The position numbers and the translations under genes are program-made. This document shows positions 15,030 to 28,156 of a stretch of DNA of 45,640 nucleotides, piece after piece. Below the pieces are notes generated by a model. That model ran no database searches. It was not told the DNA's origin and worked only from the letters and a program-made list of their open reading frames with translations. Source of the DNA: Zoogloea sp041904905 (GTDB lineage Bacteria; Pseudomonadota; Gammaproteobacteria; Burkholderiales; Rhodocyclaceae); assembly GCF_041904905.1 (NCBI RefSeq), contig NZ_JAYRMI010000030.1:1-45640 (forward strand), read 5' to 3'. How positions within the stretch are numbered: the first letter of the stretch is position 1; each line of letters opens with the position of its first letter.

Positions 15030-15242
15030 ATGAGCTTCTTCGATTCCCCGATCAGCCGCTGCGAAGCGGTTCGCGAGATGGTCCTGACCGACCAGACTCA
15101 ACGTCAATGTGCCCTTGAGCACGGTTGCCCGCCGGGGCGCAACTGCCCGCTGGATGGGTGCTTCGCGATGACTTCCGGCATCACCGAGGCGGCGAGTCTG
15201 GCCGAGGTGGCGCACGCCGAAGCCGCCCACCGCCACGCCTGA
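15030..15242 (+). CDS. Small Cys-rich protein of unknown function
   Basis: This 70-residue protein has five Cys: one near residue 11 (SRCEAV) and four clustered (QCALEHGCPPGRNCPLDGCF, about 32-51). The cluster could bind zinc or an iron-sulphur centre, or form disulphides. There is no signal peptide, which favours metal binding in the cytoplasm. The start at 15030 is supported by AAGGGAGG (15017-15023) at 6-7 nt. The longer frame from 14970 includes likely promoter sequence and is rejected. The next gene begins 3 bp after its stop, so the two are probably translated together. I do not recognise the family. Confidence 0.75.
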   Translation: MSFFDSPISRCEAVREMVLTDQTQRQCALEHGCPPGRNCPLDGCFAMTSGITEAASLAEVAHAEAAHRHA

Positions 15243-15245
15243 GGC

Positions 15246-15473
15246 ATGGCCAACCGCACGCTCGGTACCCGCCAGAAGCTGGTGTTCCGCGGCCCCGACG
15301 AGGGGCCGGGCGGCGGGCCGAAATCGCCCCGCAACCCGCTGGTGGTGCCAGCCCTGCAGCGCAAGGCCGGGCCCCACGACAAAACCGCGGGGGGCAAGCG
15401 TCAGGCCGAAAAGCGCGCGATGAGCCGCCAGCTGCAACGGCTGGCGGGCGGGGTTTCCGGCGAATCCGAGTAA
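15246..15473 (+). CDS. Small basic protein of unknown function
   Basis: This 75-residue, highly basic, probably largely unstructured protein has a Gly/Pro-rich centre (GPDEGPGGGP) and a Lys/Arg-rich C-terminal helix (GGKRQAEKRAMSRQLQRL). Its charge suggests RNA, ribosome or DNA association, but no named domain is recognisable. It starts 3 bp after the Cys-rich gene with no separate promoter, so co-expression is expected. It ends 20 bp before the convergent parB stop, and no strong terminator is visible there. Confidence 0.65.
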   Translation: MANRTLGTRQKLVFRGPDEGPGGGPKSPRNPLVVPALQRKAGPHDKTAGGKRQAEKRAMSRQLQRLAGGVSGESE

Positions 15474-15493
15474 GGGCGTGACGCGCCGCGCGT

Positions 15494-16360
15494 TCAGCGC
15501 AGCTTGTCGAGCAGGCCGTCGAGTTGATCCAGGTTGCCGAACTGGATCGTCACCGCGCCGGCGCCTTTCTTGTTGGCCTTGATCTTCACCGTCGCGCCCA
15601 GGCGGTCGGCGATTTCTTCTTCCAGACGCAGGATGTCCCGGTCGGGCGCCGGGGTGGGCGCCTTGGCCTTGGGGTTGAGTTCGGCCTGCACGAGGCGTTC
15701 GGCCTCGCGCACCGACAGCCCGCGGGCGGCGATGAGGTTGGCGAGGCCGACCTGGGCCGCGCCATCGAGCGGCAGCAGCGCCCGGGCGTGGCCCATGTCG
15801 ATGTCGCCGGCCATCAGCAGCTCCTGCACCGGCGGGGCCAGCTGGAGCAGGCGCAGCAGGTTGGAGGCGGCCGGGCGGGAGCGGCCCACGGCGTCGGCGG
15901 CCTGCTGGTGGGTCATGCCGAACTCTTCGATGAGGCGCTGGATGCCGGCGGCCTCTTCGAGGGGGTTGAGGTCTTCGCGCTGGATGTTCTCGATCAGCGA
16001 CATGGCCAGCGCGGCCTCGTCGGGGATCGCGCGCACCAGGCAGGGCACTTCGCGCAGCCCGGCGATCTGGGCGGCGCGCCAGCGGCGTTCGCCGGCGATG
16101 ATCTCGTAGCGGGCGGCGTCGAACGGGCTGCCGATGGGGCGCACCAGGATGGGCTGCATCACGCCCTGGGATTTGATCGAGGCGGCGAGTTCTTCCAGCG
16201 AGCCCGGGTCCATCCGGGTGCGGGGCTGGTATTTGCCGGGCGACAGTTCGCTGGCGGGCAGCACCTGCAGTTCGCCGTCGTTCTTCGCGTCGTCGTCGGT
16301 GTTGGCGGCGAGGAGGGCGTCGAGGCCGCGGCCGAGCCCTTTGAGTTTGGGAGGTGCCAT
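15494..16360 (-). CDS. parB: Chromosome-partitioning protein ParB
   Basis: This 288-residue protein is a chromosomal ParB, the CTPase clamp that loads at parS and spreads to organise the origin region. The start at 16360 (MAPPKLKGLGRGLDALLA) is the canonical ParB N-terminus. Longer in-frame extensions run through parA on a different frame and are rejected. Motifs in order: the N-terminal ParA-interacting helix (6-16), the CTP-binding box GERRWRAAQ (about 108-116) and ENIQRE (about 138), a helix-turn-helix at about 155-190 (MTHQQAADAVGRSRPAASNLLRL), and a C-terminal dimerisation tail ending DQLDGLLDKLR. It lies 8 bp after parA. Confidence 0.97.
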   Translation of the reverse strand: MAPPKLKGLGRGLDALLAANTDDDAKNDGELQVLPASELSPGKYQPRTRMDPGSLEELAASIKSQGVMQPILVRPIGSPFDAARYEIIAGERRWRAAQIAGLREVPCLVRAIPDEAALAMSLIENIQREDLNPLEEAAGIQRLIEEFGMTHQQAADAVGRSRPAASNLLRLLQLAPPVQELLMAGDIDMGHARALLPLDGAAQVGLANLIAARGLSVREAERLVQAELNPKAKAPTPAPDRDILRLEEEIADRLGATVKIKANKKGAGAVTIQFGNLDQLDGLLDKLR

Positions 16361-16368
16361 GGTGGGGG

Positions 16369-17139
16369 TCAGGGAGTCTGGATCCGCGCGATCATTTCCT
16401 TGGCGAAGGCCAGGTAGGCCTGGGCGCCCTTGGCGCTGCGGTCGAACACCACGCCGGGCAGGCCGTGGCTGGGGGCTTCGGCGAGGCGCACGTTGCGCGG
16501 CACGATGGTCTTGAACACTTTGTCGCCGAAGTGGGCTTCGAGCTGGGCCGAGACCTGCTGCTGCAGGGTGACCCGCGGGTCGAACATCACCCGCAGCAGG
16601 CCGATGATCGACAGGTCGCGGTTGAGGTTGGCGTGGACCTTCTTGATGGAGTTGACCAGATCGGACAGGCCCTCGAGGGCGTAGTACTCGCACTGCATCG
16701 GGATGATGACCCCGTGGGCCACGCACAGGCCGTTGAGGGTGAGCAGCGAGAGGGACGGCGGGCAGTCGATCAGGATGAAGTCGTACTCGCTGGCGTGCAG
16801 GGCGAGGGCGTCGCGCAGGCGGTTTTCGCGGCGGGCCAGGTCGACCAGCTCGACTTCGGCGCCGGCCAGATCGCGGTTGGCGGGGATCAGGTCGTACTGG
16901 CCGGCTTCCGAGCGGACCCGCGCTTCGGCCACGGTGCACAGGCCCACCAGCAGGTGGTAGACCGACTTGCCGAGGGTGCGCTTGTCGATGCCGCTGCCCA
17001 TGGTGGCGTTGCCCTGGGGGTCGAGGTCGATGAGCAGCACGCGCTGTCCGGCGGTGGCGAGGCCGGCGGCCAGATTGACGCAGGTGGTCGTCTTGCCGAC
17101 GCCCCCTTTCTGGTTTGCGATACAAAAAATGCGGGCCAT
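16369..17139 (-). CDS. parA: Chromosome-partitioning ATPase ParA
   Basis: This 256-residue protein is a deviant Walker-type ATPase that forms a nucleoid-bound gradient driving ParB-parS segregation. The deviant Walker A motif KGGVGKTT is at 11-18. The Walker A' region LLIDLDPQGNAT (about 35-46) and Walker B ILIDCPPS (about 121-128) are present. Length is typical of small chromosomal ParA/Soj without an N-terminal helix-turn-helix. It sits between rsmG (3 bp upstream) and parB (8 bp downstream), the usual mnmG-rsmG-parA-parB order near origins. Confidence 0.97.
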   Translation of the reverse strand: MARIFCIANQKGGVGKTTTCVNLAAGLATAGQRVLLIDLDPQGNATMGSGIDKRTLGKSVYHLLVGLCTVAEARVRSEAGQYDLIPANRDLAGAEVELVDLARRENRLRDALALHASEYDFILIDCPPSLSLLTLNGLCVAHGVIIPMQCEYYALEGLSDLVNSIKKVHANLNRDLSIIGLLRVMFDPRVTLQQQVSAQLEAHFGDKVFKTIVPRNVRLAEAPSHGLPGVVFDRSAKGAQAYLAFAKEMIARIQTP

Positions 17140-17142
17140 GGC

Positions 17143-17772
17143 TCAGATTTGTCTCACGATGAGGAGGTGACGTTCGGCGTCGAGGCCGGGAACCGTCAGG
17201 GCGACGCTGCGTTCGAGGGCGAAACCCGCCGGGATGCGGGCGATCTCGTCGTCGGGATAGACGCCTTTCATGGCGAGGATGCGGGTGTCGGGGCCGGCGA
17301 GGTGGGCGGTGAGGTTCACGAAGTCGGCCAGATCGGCGAAGGCGCGGGAGACGATGCCGGCCGGGGCCTCCGGCGCGTAGGGCGGCTGCCAGGCTTCGAT
17401 GCGGGCGTGGTGGGCGCGGAAGTTGGGCAGCTTGAGTTCGATCTTCGCCTGGTTCTGGAAGGTGGCTTTCTTCTGCACCGTCTCGACGGAATCGACCTGC
17501 AGGTCGGGCCGGCAGATGGCCAGCACCACGCCGGGCAGGCCGCCGCCGGAGCCGACATCCACCAGCCGGTCGATGCCCGCGATGTGGGGCAGCACCGACA
17601 GCGAATCGAGCAGGTGATGGGTGACGACCTGGGCCTCGTCGCGGATCGCGGTGAGGTTGTACACCTTGTTCCACTTGATGAGCAGGCGGGCGAAGGCGAG
17701 GAGCTTTTCGGGGGCGTCGGCGGGCAGGTCGAGGCCGAGGGCGGCGATGCCTTGTTCGAGGGTGGCGCTCAT
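17143..17772 (-). CDS. rsmG: 16S rRNA (guanine527-N7)-methyltransferase
   Basis: This 209-residue protein methylates G527 of 16S rRNA at N7 using S-adenosylmethionine. The start at 17772 (MSATLEQGIAALG) is chosen because its ATG overlaps the mnmG stop as ATGA; longer in-frame starts fall inside mnmG. The SAM-binding motif VDVGSGGGLPGVVLA (about 72-86) is intact, and the YNLTAI motif near 43 and the SRAFADL motif near 136 are typical of RsmG/GidB. Loss of this enzyme gives low-level streptomycin resistance in other bacteria. Confidence 0.95.
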   Translation of the reverse strand: MSATLEQGIAALGLDLPADAPEKLLAFARLLIKWNKVYNLTAIRDEAQVVTHHLLDSLSVLPHIAGIDRLVDVGSGGGLPGVVLAICRPDLQVDSVETVQKKATFQNQAKIELKLPNFRAHHARIEAWQPPYAPEAPAGIVSRAFADLADFVNLTAHLAGPDTRILAMKGVYPDDEIARIPAGFALERSVALTVPGLDAERHLLIVRQI

Positions 17773-19673
17773 GCGGATTTCGGCTCCCGGCCGCGGGCCA
17801 GCTCGCTGCGCTTGAGCCACACCAGCAGCAGGCTGATGGCCGCCGGGGTGATGCCCTGGATGCGGCTGGCCTGACCGATGGTTTCGGGCTTGTGCTGGTT
17901 GAGGCGCAGCTGGACTTCCTTCGACAGGCCGCGGACGGTGGTGTAGTCGAGCCCGGCGGGCAGGCGGGTGGCTTCGGAATCCAGCTGGCGGGCGACTTCG
18001 TCCTGCTGGCGGTCGATGTAGCCCTGGTATTTGGCGGCGATCTCGAGTTGCTCGACCACCTGCGGGTCGGCCTCGGGGGCTTCGGGGGCACCGGGGAGGG
18101 TCATCAGGCTGGCGTAGCTCACGCCGGGGCGGCGGAGCAGGTCGAAGAAGCTGTATTCGCGTTCGATGGATTTGCCGAGCACGGCTTCGGCGGCTTCGGC
18201 CGAGACCTTGGCGGGCGTTGCCCAGGTGGCGCGCAGGCGCGCGGTTTCGCGTTCGATGGCCTCGCGCTTGGTGCAGAAGGCGGCCCAGCGCTCGTCGTCC
18301 ACCAGGCCCAGCCTACGGCCGGTTTCGGTGAGGCGCAGGTCGGCGTTGTCTTCGCGCAGGCTGAGGCGGTATTCGGCGCGGGAGGTGAACATCCGGTAGG
18401 GCTCGGAGACGCCGCGGGTGATGAGGTCGTCCACCAGCACGCCCAGGTAGGCTTCGTCGCGGCGCGGGCACCAGGCGTCCTGACCCTTCACCTGCAGCGC
18501 GGCGTTGATGCCGGCCAGCAGGCCCTGGGCGGCGGCTTCTTCGTAGCCGGTGGTGCCGTTGATCTGGCCGGCGAAGAACAGCCCGCCGATGGATTTGGTC
18601 TCGAGGCTGGACTTGAGGTTGCGCGGGTCGAAGTAGTCGTACTCGATGGCGTAGCCGGGGCGCAGGATGTGGCAGTTCTCGAGGCCCTTGATGGAGCGCA
18701 CGATGTCCAGCTGCACGTCGAAGGGCAGGCTGGTGGAGATCCCGTTGGGGTAGATCTCGTGGGTGTCGAGGCCTTCGGGTTCGAGGAAGACGTGGTGGCT
18801 GTCCTTGTCGGCGAAGCGGTGGATCTTGTCTTCGATGCTCGGGCAGTAGCGCGGGCCCACCCCTTCGATCACGCCGGAGTACATCGGCGAGCGGTCGAGG
18901 TTGGCGCGGATGATGTCGTGGGTGCGGCTGTTGGTGTTGGTGATCCAGCACGGCAACTGGCGCGGGTGCTGGCTGGCCTTGCCGAGGAAGCTGAACACCG
19001 GCACCGGGTTGTCGCCGGGCTGCGCTTCCATCGCCGAGAAGTCGATGCTGCGGGCGTCGAGGCGCGGTGGCGTGCCTGTTTTAAGGCGGCCCTGGGGCAG
19101 GGCGAGTTCCTTCAGGCGCTGGCCGAGGCTGATCGCCGGCGGGTCGCCCGCGCGGCCGGCGGAATAATTTTGCAGGCCCACGTGGATCAGGCCGTTGAGG
19201 AAGGTGCCGGCGGTGAGCACCACCGCGGGCGCCTCGAAGCGCAGCCCGATCTGGGTGACGACGCCGGTGACCCGGTCGCCCACCACGGTGAGGTCGTCCA
19301 CCGCCTGCTGGAACAGCCACAGGTTGGGCTGGTTCTCGAGGCGTTTGCGGATCGCCGCCTTGTAGAGCACCCGGTCGGCCTGGGCGCGGGTGGCGCGCAC
19401 GGCCGGGCCCTTGCTGGCGTTGAGGATGCGGAACTGGATGCCGCCTTCGTCGGTGGCCGCGGCCATCGCGCCGCCCAGGGCGTCCACCTCCTTCACCAGA
19501 TGCCCCTTGCCGATGCCGCCGATGGACGGGTTGCAGCTCATCTGGCCGAGGGTTTCGATGTTGTGGGTGAGCAGCAGGGTGGCGCACCCGGCCCGCGCGG
19601 CCGCCAGCGCGGCTTCGGTGCCGGCATGGCCGCCGCCGACAACGATCACGTCGAATCGGGTGGGATGGAGCAT
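17769..19673 (-). CDS. mnmG: tRNA uridine-5-carboxymethylaminomethyl modification enzyme MnmG
   Basis: This 634-residue FAD enzyme works with MnmE (not in this window) to install the cmnm5 group on wobble U34 of several tRNAs. The N-terminal dinucleotide-binding motif IVVGGGHAGTEAA (10-22) and the MnmG signatures MSCNPSIGGIGKGHL (about 46-60) and GPRYCPSIEDK (about 270-280) are present. The C-terminal helical domain ends PAAISLLLVWLKRSELAR. The start at 19673 (MLHPTRFDVIV) gives the standard N-terminus; the preceding in-frame sequence is non-homologous. It is the first gene of the mnmG-rsmG-parA-parB operon and is divergent from the sensor kinase operon. Confidence 0.97.
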   Translation of the reverse strand: MLHPTRFDVIVVGGGHAGTEAALAAARAGCATLLLTHNIETLGQMSCNPSIGGIGKGHLVKEVDALGGAMAAATDEGGIQFRILNASKGPAVRATRAQADRVLYKAAIRKRLENQPNLWLFQQAVDDLTVVGDRVTGVVTQIGLRFEAPAVVLTAGTFLNGLIHVGLQNYSAGRAGDPPAISLGQRLKELALPQGRLKTGTPPRLDARSIDFSAMEAQPGDNPVPVFSFLGKASQHPRQLPCWITNTNSRTHDIIRANLDRSPMYSGVIEGVGPRYCPSIEDKIHRFADKDSHHVFLEPEGLDTHEIYPNGISTSLPFDVQLDIVRSIKGLENCHILRPGYAIEYDYFDPRNLKSSLETKSIGGLFFAGQINGTTGYEEAAAQGLLAGINAALQVKGQDAWCPRRDEAYLGVLVDDLITRGVSEPYRMFTSRAEYRLSLREDNADLRLTETGRRLGLVDDERWAAFCTKREAIERETARLRATWATPAKVSAEAAEAVLGKSIEREYSFFDLLRRPGVSYASLMTLPGAPEAPEADPQVVEQLEIAAKYQGYIDRQQDEVARQLDSEATRLPAGLDYTTVRGLSKEVQLRLNQHKPETIGQASRIQGITPAAISLLLVWLKRSELARGREPKSA

Positions 19674-19720
19674 GGGAAACCGGGAGAAGGTGAATCGGGG
19701 GACGGGAATGATACGGCCTT

Positions 19721-19740
19721 GCGCTGCAAAAATACAGCGC
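19721..19740. promoter_or_regulatory. Inverted repeat upstream of mnmG
   Basis: GCGCTG (19721-19726) and CAGCGC (19735-19740) flank an 8-nt A-rich centre. On the minus strand TATCAT (inverse of 19710-19715) is a -10 candidate, so the repeat lies in the -35 to spacer area of a possible mnmG promoter, about 50 bp upstream of the start codon. It may be an operator. The rest of the 262-bp divergent gap shows nothing clear. Confidence 0.35.
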
Positions 19741-19935
19741 CGCGCATCGCCCGGATAGGGAAAACAGACGGATTTACAACGGCTTACCCCTGTTCGGGGG
19801 CGCCGGCGGGGGGCTTGGCGGGGCCTCAATTGTGCGGGTGGGGCGCCGTTATAGGTGAATGATCGAAAGCGTGCCGGCCGCTGCCGGCGCGTTGCGGCGT
19901 GCCGTGCATTCGAACCTGCCCCACAAGGTGACCGA

Positions 19936-24155
<4,220 letters not shown>

Positions 24156-24159
<4 letters not shown>

Positions 24160-25559
24160 GCCATCCTGCCCGATTTGCCCCTTTCCAGTGGGCCGACTAC
24201 TTCGAGACCGGCTTCGGCGAGGTGGACGGCCAGCATCACAAGCTGGTCGATCTGGTCAACGCGCTGGCCCAGCGGGCCGCCGGCGGGGCGGACATCCAGC
24301 CCGGCGAGCTGGCCCACGTGCTCGACGGGCTGGCCCGCTACGCCGTCCATCACTTCGCCACCGAAGAGGCCCTGATGCAGTCGGCCGGCATCGACGCCCG
24401 GCACCTCGACGCCCACCGGCGGGCCCACGCCGACTTCGTCGCCCAGGTGCAGGCGATGCGCGGGGCGGCCGACCCGACCCAGGTGGTGCCCGCGCTGTAC
24501 ACCTTCGTCACCAGCTGGCTCACCTTCCACATCCTCGACACAGACCAGTCGATGGCTCGCCAGCTGCGCGCCCTGGCGGCGGGCGTGCCGGCCGCCGACG
24601 CCTACGCCGCCGCATCCGGCCACAGCAGCGACCCCGGCAACGCCGCGCTGATCGGCGCGGTGCGCAGCCTGCTGGGCCTGGTGGCGGAGCGCAACCAGGA
24701 ACTGGCGCGGATCAACGCCGGCCTGGCGCAGCGGGTAGCCGAGCGGACCGCCCAGTTCGCCGCCGCCAGCAAGGATCTGCGCCACACCCAGCAACGCCTG
24801 CAGGAGGCCGACAAGCTCGCTGCGGTGGGGCAGCTGGCCGCCGGCGTAGCCCACGAGATCAACAACCCCCTGGGCTACGTGGCGGCCAACCTGGGCGCCC
24901 TGCGGGAATACGCCGAGCGCCTGCTGGCGCTGGTCAACACCGCCGACCGGCTGGCCGCCGGCAACGGCGCCTGGCAGGCCGCCCGCGCCGAGGCCGACCT
25001 GGATTACATCCGCGAGGATCTGCCCAAGCTGATGGATGAATCCAGCCGCGGGCTGGCCCGGGTGGGCGACATCGTCAATGCGCTCAAGGGTTTCGCGGCG
25101 CCCGGGCCGATGGAAACCGCCCCCACCGCGATCGAGGCCCTGCTCGACGGCGCCATCGCCGCCACCGCGCCGGGCCGCAGCCCCGGCCAGCAGGTGCGCC
25201 GCAGCTACGGCACGTTGCCCCGGCCGGCGGTGAATCCGACCCTGCTGGGCGAGGCCTTCAAGGCGCTGCTGGATAACGCCGGCCGGGCGCTGGGGCGCGA
25301 TCCGGGCATCATCACGGTGCGGGCCGGGCAATCGGGCCAGCACCTGCTGGTCGACGTGGAGGACACCGGCTGCGGCATGGACGAGGCCACCCGGGCGCGG
25401 GTCTTCGAGCCCTTCTTCACCACCCGCGCGGTGGGGCAGGGGCGCGGGCTGGGGCTGTCGTCCACCTACCGCATCGTCAGCCAGCACGGCGGGCACATCG
25501 AGGTGGACAGCGCGCCGGGCAAGGGCAGCCGCTTCCGGGTGGTGCTGCCGATCGGCTGA
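24156..25559 (+). CDS. Bacteriohemerythrin-histidine kinase fusion
   Basis: This 467-residue protein joins a bacteriohemerythrin domain (about 8-138) to a histidine kinase. All di-iron ligands are at family spacing: His27, His66, Glu70, His87, His91, His125 and Asp130. The domain should therefore bind a di-iron centre that senses O2 or possibly NO or redox state. A coiled coil (about 172-222) links it to the dimerisation helix with His233 (VAHEINNP), followed by a HATPase domain with DTGCGMDE and GRGLGLSSTY. The HEINNP box is of the NtrB/HPK4 type, which often pairs with NtrC-like regulators. It overlaps the preceding hybrid kinase by 4 bp and ends at a strong terminator, so the two form one operon. 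No cognate regulator is in the window. Confidence 0.93.
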
Positions 25560-25571
25560 GCGGCATCCGGC

Positions 25572-25612
25572 CGACAACAAAAAACCCGGCACGTGGCCGG
25601 GTTTTTTTGTCG
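25572..25612. terminator. Strong bidirectional intrinsic terminator
   Basis: The stem CCCGGC (25585-25590) with GCCGGG (25596-25601) is flanked by an A-run before and seven Ts after. An outer CCGACAA/TTGTCGG pairing extends it. It ends the kinase operon on the plus strand and htpX on the minus strand. Confidence 0.9.
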
Positions 25613-25625
25613 GGGGAGGGGCCGG

Positions 25626-26477
25626 TCAGCGGGCGCGGGCCAGGGCGCGCAGGCGCGCCACGCGTTCCTCGGTGGCCGGGTGGGTGCTGAACAGGCCGCG
25701 CAGGCCGCCGCCGGAGAGCGGGTTCATGATCATCATCTGGCCGGTTTCCGGGTGGGCTTCGGCGGTGGGCATCGGGATGCCGCGGGCGAAGGCGTCGATC
25801 TTCATCAGCGCGTCGGCCAGGGCGTTCGGGTCGCCGGCGATCTCGGCGCCGCCCCGGTCGGCTTCGAACTCGCGGGCGCGGGAGATGGCCATCTGGATCA
25901 GGCTGGCGGCCAGCGGGGCGAGCAGGGCCACCGCGATGCCGGCGATGGGGTTGGCCGGGCGGCCTTCCTCGTCGCGGCCGCCGAACATCACCGCAAAGTT
26001 GGCCAGGGCCGAGATGGCACCGGCCATGGTGGCGGAGATGGTGGAGATCAGGATGTCCCGGTGCTTCACGTGGGCCAGTTCGTGGGCCATCACGCCGCGC
26101 AACTCGCGCTCGGAGAGCATCTGCAGGATGCCGGTGGTGGCGGCCACCGCGGCGTTGTCCGGGTTGCGGCCGGTGGCGAAGGCGTTGGGCTGGTCTTCGT
26201 GGATGATGTAAACCTTGGGCATCGGCAGCTGGGCGCGGCCGGCCAGCTCGCGCACCATGTTGTAGAGGTAGGGCGAGCTGGTTTCGTCCACTTCCTGCGC
26301 GTTGTACATGCGCAGCACCATCTTGTCGGAGAACCAGTACGAGAAGACGTTCATCGCGCCGCCGAAGACGAGCGCCATGAGCATCCCCGACTTGCCGCCG
26401 ATCATGGCGCCGATCGCCCCGAACAGGGCGACGATCGCGGCCATCAGGATCGAGGTCTTGAGCCAGTTGCCGAGCAT
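25626..26477 (-). CDS. htpX: Membrane zinc metalloprotease HtpX
   Basis: This 283-residue M48-family inner-membrane protease takes part in membrane-protein quality control alongside FtsH. Two N-terminal transmembrane helices (about 8-27 and 32-50) are followed by the zinc motif HELAH (132-136, catalytic Glu133). The third ligand is the Glu in AREFEADRGGAEI (near 205). Further hydrophobic segments span about 145-200. The length is standard. It is the last gene of def-fmt-htpX, 71 bp after fmt. That gap could carry its own promoter, but none was clear. It ends in the shared terminator at 25572-25612. Confidence 0.95.
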   Translation of the reverse strand: MLGNWLKTSILMAAIVALFGAIGAMIGGKSGMLMALVFGGAMNVFSYWFSDKMVLRMYNAQEVDETSSPYLYNMVRELAGRAQLPMPKVYIIHEDQPNAFATGRNPDNAAVAATTGILQMLSERELRGVMAHELAHVKHRDILISTISATMAGAISALANFAVMFGGRDEEGRPANPIAGIAVALLAPLAASLIQMAISRAREFEADRGGAEIAGDPNALADALMKIDAFARGIPMPTAEAHPETGQMMIMNPLSGGGLRGLFSTHPATEERVARLRALARAR

Positions 26478-26548
26478 TGCGGGTATCCGTCCTTTCGAAG
26501 TTAAGCGGAAAGCGAAGGGTTAGATGGGGGAGTTCGCAAAAAATTCAA

Positions 26549-27484
26549 TCAGCCGGCGACCGGATCGAAGCGGCTGCCCACCGCAATCGGCATCCCGCGC
26601 AGGAAGTCGGCGGCGGGCATGCGCCGGGCGCCGGGCTTCTGCAGCTCGGTGACGCACAGGGCGCCCTCGCCGCAGGCGACGATCACGCCAGCCCCTTCGG
26701 CCAGCAGCACCTCGCCCGGCGTGCCGGCGGCGTCGATGGCGCGGGCGCGCCACAGTTTGATCGGCGTGCCGTCGAGGGTGGCCAGCGCCCCGGGGAAGGG
26801 GTTGAAGGCGCGCACCGCCCGCTCGATCTCGATGGCCGGGCGGGTCCAGTCGACGGTGGCTTCGGCCTTGCCGATCTTGGCGGCGTAGGTGACGCCTTCG
26901 GCGGGCTGGGGCGTGGCCACCAGCGTGCCGGCGGGCAGCGCTTCGAGGGCCTCGACGATCAGCTCGGCGCCGATCCACGCCAGGCGGTCGTGGAGGCTGC
27001 CGGTGGTGTCGTCGGGCTGGATGGGTTCGACGCGCTTCGTCAGCATCGGGCCGGTGTCGAGCCCGGCGTCCATCTGCATGATGGTGATGCCGGTTTCCAA
27101 GTCGCCGGCTTCGATGGCCCGGTGGATCGGCGCCGCGCCGCGCCAGCGGGGCAGCAGCGAGGCGTGGATGTTGAGGCAGCCGTAGCGGGGCAGGTCGAGC
27201 ACCGCCTGGGGCAGGATGATGCCGTAGGCGGCCACCACCAGCACGTCGCAGCCGGCCGCGGCGAGCGGCGCCTGCTGCTCGGGCGTGCGCAGCTTTTCGG
27301 GCTGATGCACCGGAATGCCGGCGGCCAGCGCGACCTGCTTGACCGGGCTGGGCTGCAGCTGCATGCCGCGGCCCGCGGGGCGGTCCGGCTGGGTGAGGAC
27401 GAGGGGCACCTCGAAGCCGGCGGCGAGGATCGCCTCCAGCGCCGCGGCGGCGAATTCGGGAGTTCCGGCGAAGGCGACTTTCAT
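26549..27484 (-). CDS. fmt: Methionyl-tRNA formyltransferase
   Basis: This 311-residue protein transfers the formyl group from 10-formyltetrahydrofolate to initiator Met-tRNA. The start at 27484 (MKVAFAGTPEFA) is the canonical N-terminus; its ATG shares one base with the def stop (TGATG). The catalytic region YGIILPQ, LNIHASLLPRWRGAAPI and the MDAGLDTGP motif are present, followed by the C-terminal beta-barrel (VRAFNPFPGA onward). The upstream in-frame extension belongs to the def coding region in another frame. The TGATG coupling with deformylase reflects their opposing roles in one cycle. Confidence 0.97.
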   Translation of the reverse strand: MKVAFAGTPEFAAAALEAILAAGFEVPLVLTQPDRPAGRGMQLQPSPVKQVALAAGIPVHQPEKLRTPEQQAPLAAAGCDVLVVAAYGIILPQAVLDLPRYGCLNIHASLLPRWRGAAPIHRAIEAGDLETGITIMQMDAGLDTGPMLTKRVEPIQPDDTTGSLHDRLAWIGAELIVEALEALPAGTLVATPQPAEGVTYAAKIGKAEATVDWTRPAIEIERAVRAFNPFPGALATLDGTPIKLWRARAIDAAGTPGEVLLAEGAGVIVACGEGALCVTELQKPGARRMPAADFLRGMPIAVGSRFDPVAG

Positions 27485-27987
27485 CAGGCGGTGATCCGGG
27501 CTTTCTTGGCCAGCTTGCCCTTGATGCGGGTCTGCTTGAGCTGGGAGAGGTATTCCACGAAGACCTTGCCGTCCAGGTGGTCGAGTTCGTGCTGGATGCA
27601 CACCGCCAGCAGGCCCTCGGCCTCCAGCTCGAAGGGCTGGCCCTGCCGGTCGAGGGCACGCACGGTGACCTTCTCGGCACGGCTCACCTTGTCGTAGATG
27701 CCGGGCACCGAGAGACAACCTTCTTCACAGACCTGCTCACCGGAACGGGCGATGATCTCGGGGTTGATGAGCGCCAGCAGGCCGGATTTGTCTTCGGTCA
27801 CGTCGATCACCACGACGCGCTTGTGCACGTCCACCTGAGTGGCGGCGAGGCCGATGCCGGGCGCCTCGTACATGGTTTCGGCCATGTCGGCGATCAGCTT
27901 GCGGATGGCGTCGTTCACCTCGCGCACCGGCGCGGCGCGCGTGTGCAGGCGGGGGTCGGGGTAGCGGAGAATCGGTAGAAGGGCCAT
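27484..27987 (-). CDS. def: Peptide deformylase
   Basis: This 167-residue iron or zinc enzyme removes the N-formyl group from nascent proteins. All three deformylase motifs are intact: GIGLAATQ (44-51), EGCLS (89-93, metal ligand Cys91) and QHELDHLDG (132-140, ligands His133 and His137, catalytic Glu134). The length is standard. It is the first gene of def-fmt-htpX. It is divergent from the LysM protein gene across a 169-bp gap in which no clear promoter was identified. Confidence 0.97.
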   Translation of the reverse strand: MALLPILRYPDPRLHTRAAPVREVNDAIRKLIADMAETMYEAPGIGLAATQVDVHKRVVVIDVTEDKSGLLALINPEIIARSGEQVCEEGCLSVPGIYDKVSRAEKVTVRALDRQGQPFELEAEGLLAVCIQHELDHLDGKVFVEYLSQLKQTRIKGKLAKKARITA

Positions 27988-28156
27988 AAATGTTGCCGGA
28001 TGAACGCTTTACGTGCAGAATTTTGAGCCAAATCTGCGATGCTCGCGTCTTGGCGCGGCACGCACCCGGCTCCGCCAACTCGACCGCCCAACCCAGCCGC
28101 ACGGGCGGCCGGTTTTGTCGCGGCAAAGCAATCCGCCGAAAGCGAGTGGAAAACGA

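Noticed and set aside
15494..18091. Minus-strand 865-codon frame read as a giant ParB
   Set aside because: Only the C-terminal 288 residues (start 16360) match ParB; the preceding part is antisense-like frame noise across parA, rsmG and mnmG.
15494..19673. Search for parS sites near parAB-rsmG-mnmG
   Set aside because: No sequence close to the 16-bp palindromic parS consensus (TGTTTCACGTGAAACA) was seen; parS may lie outside the window.
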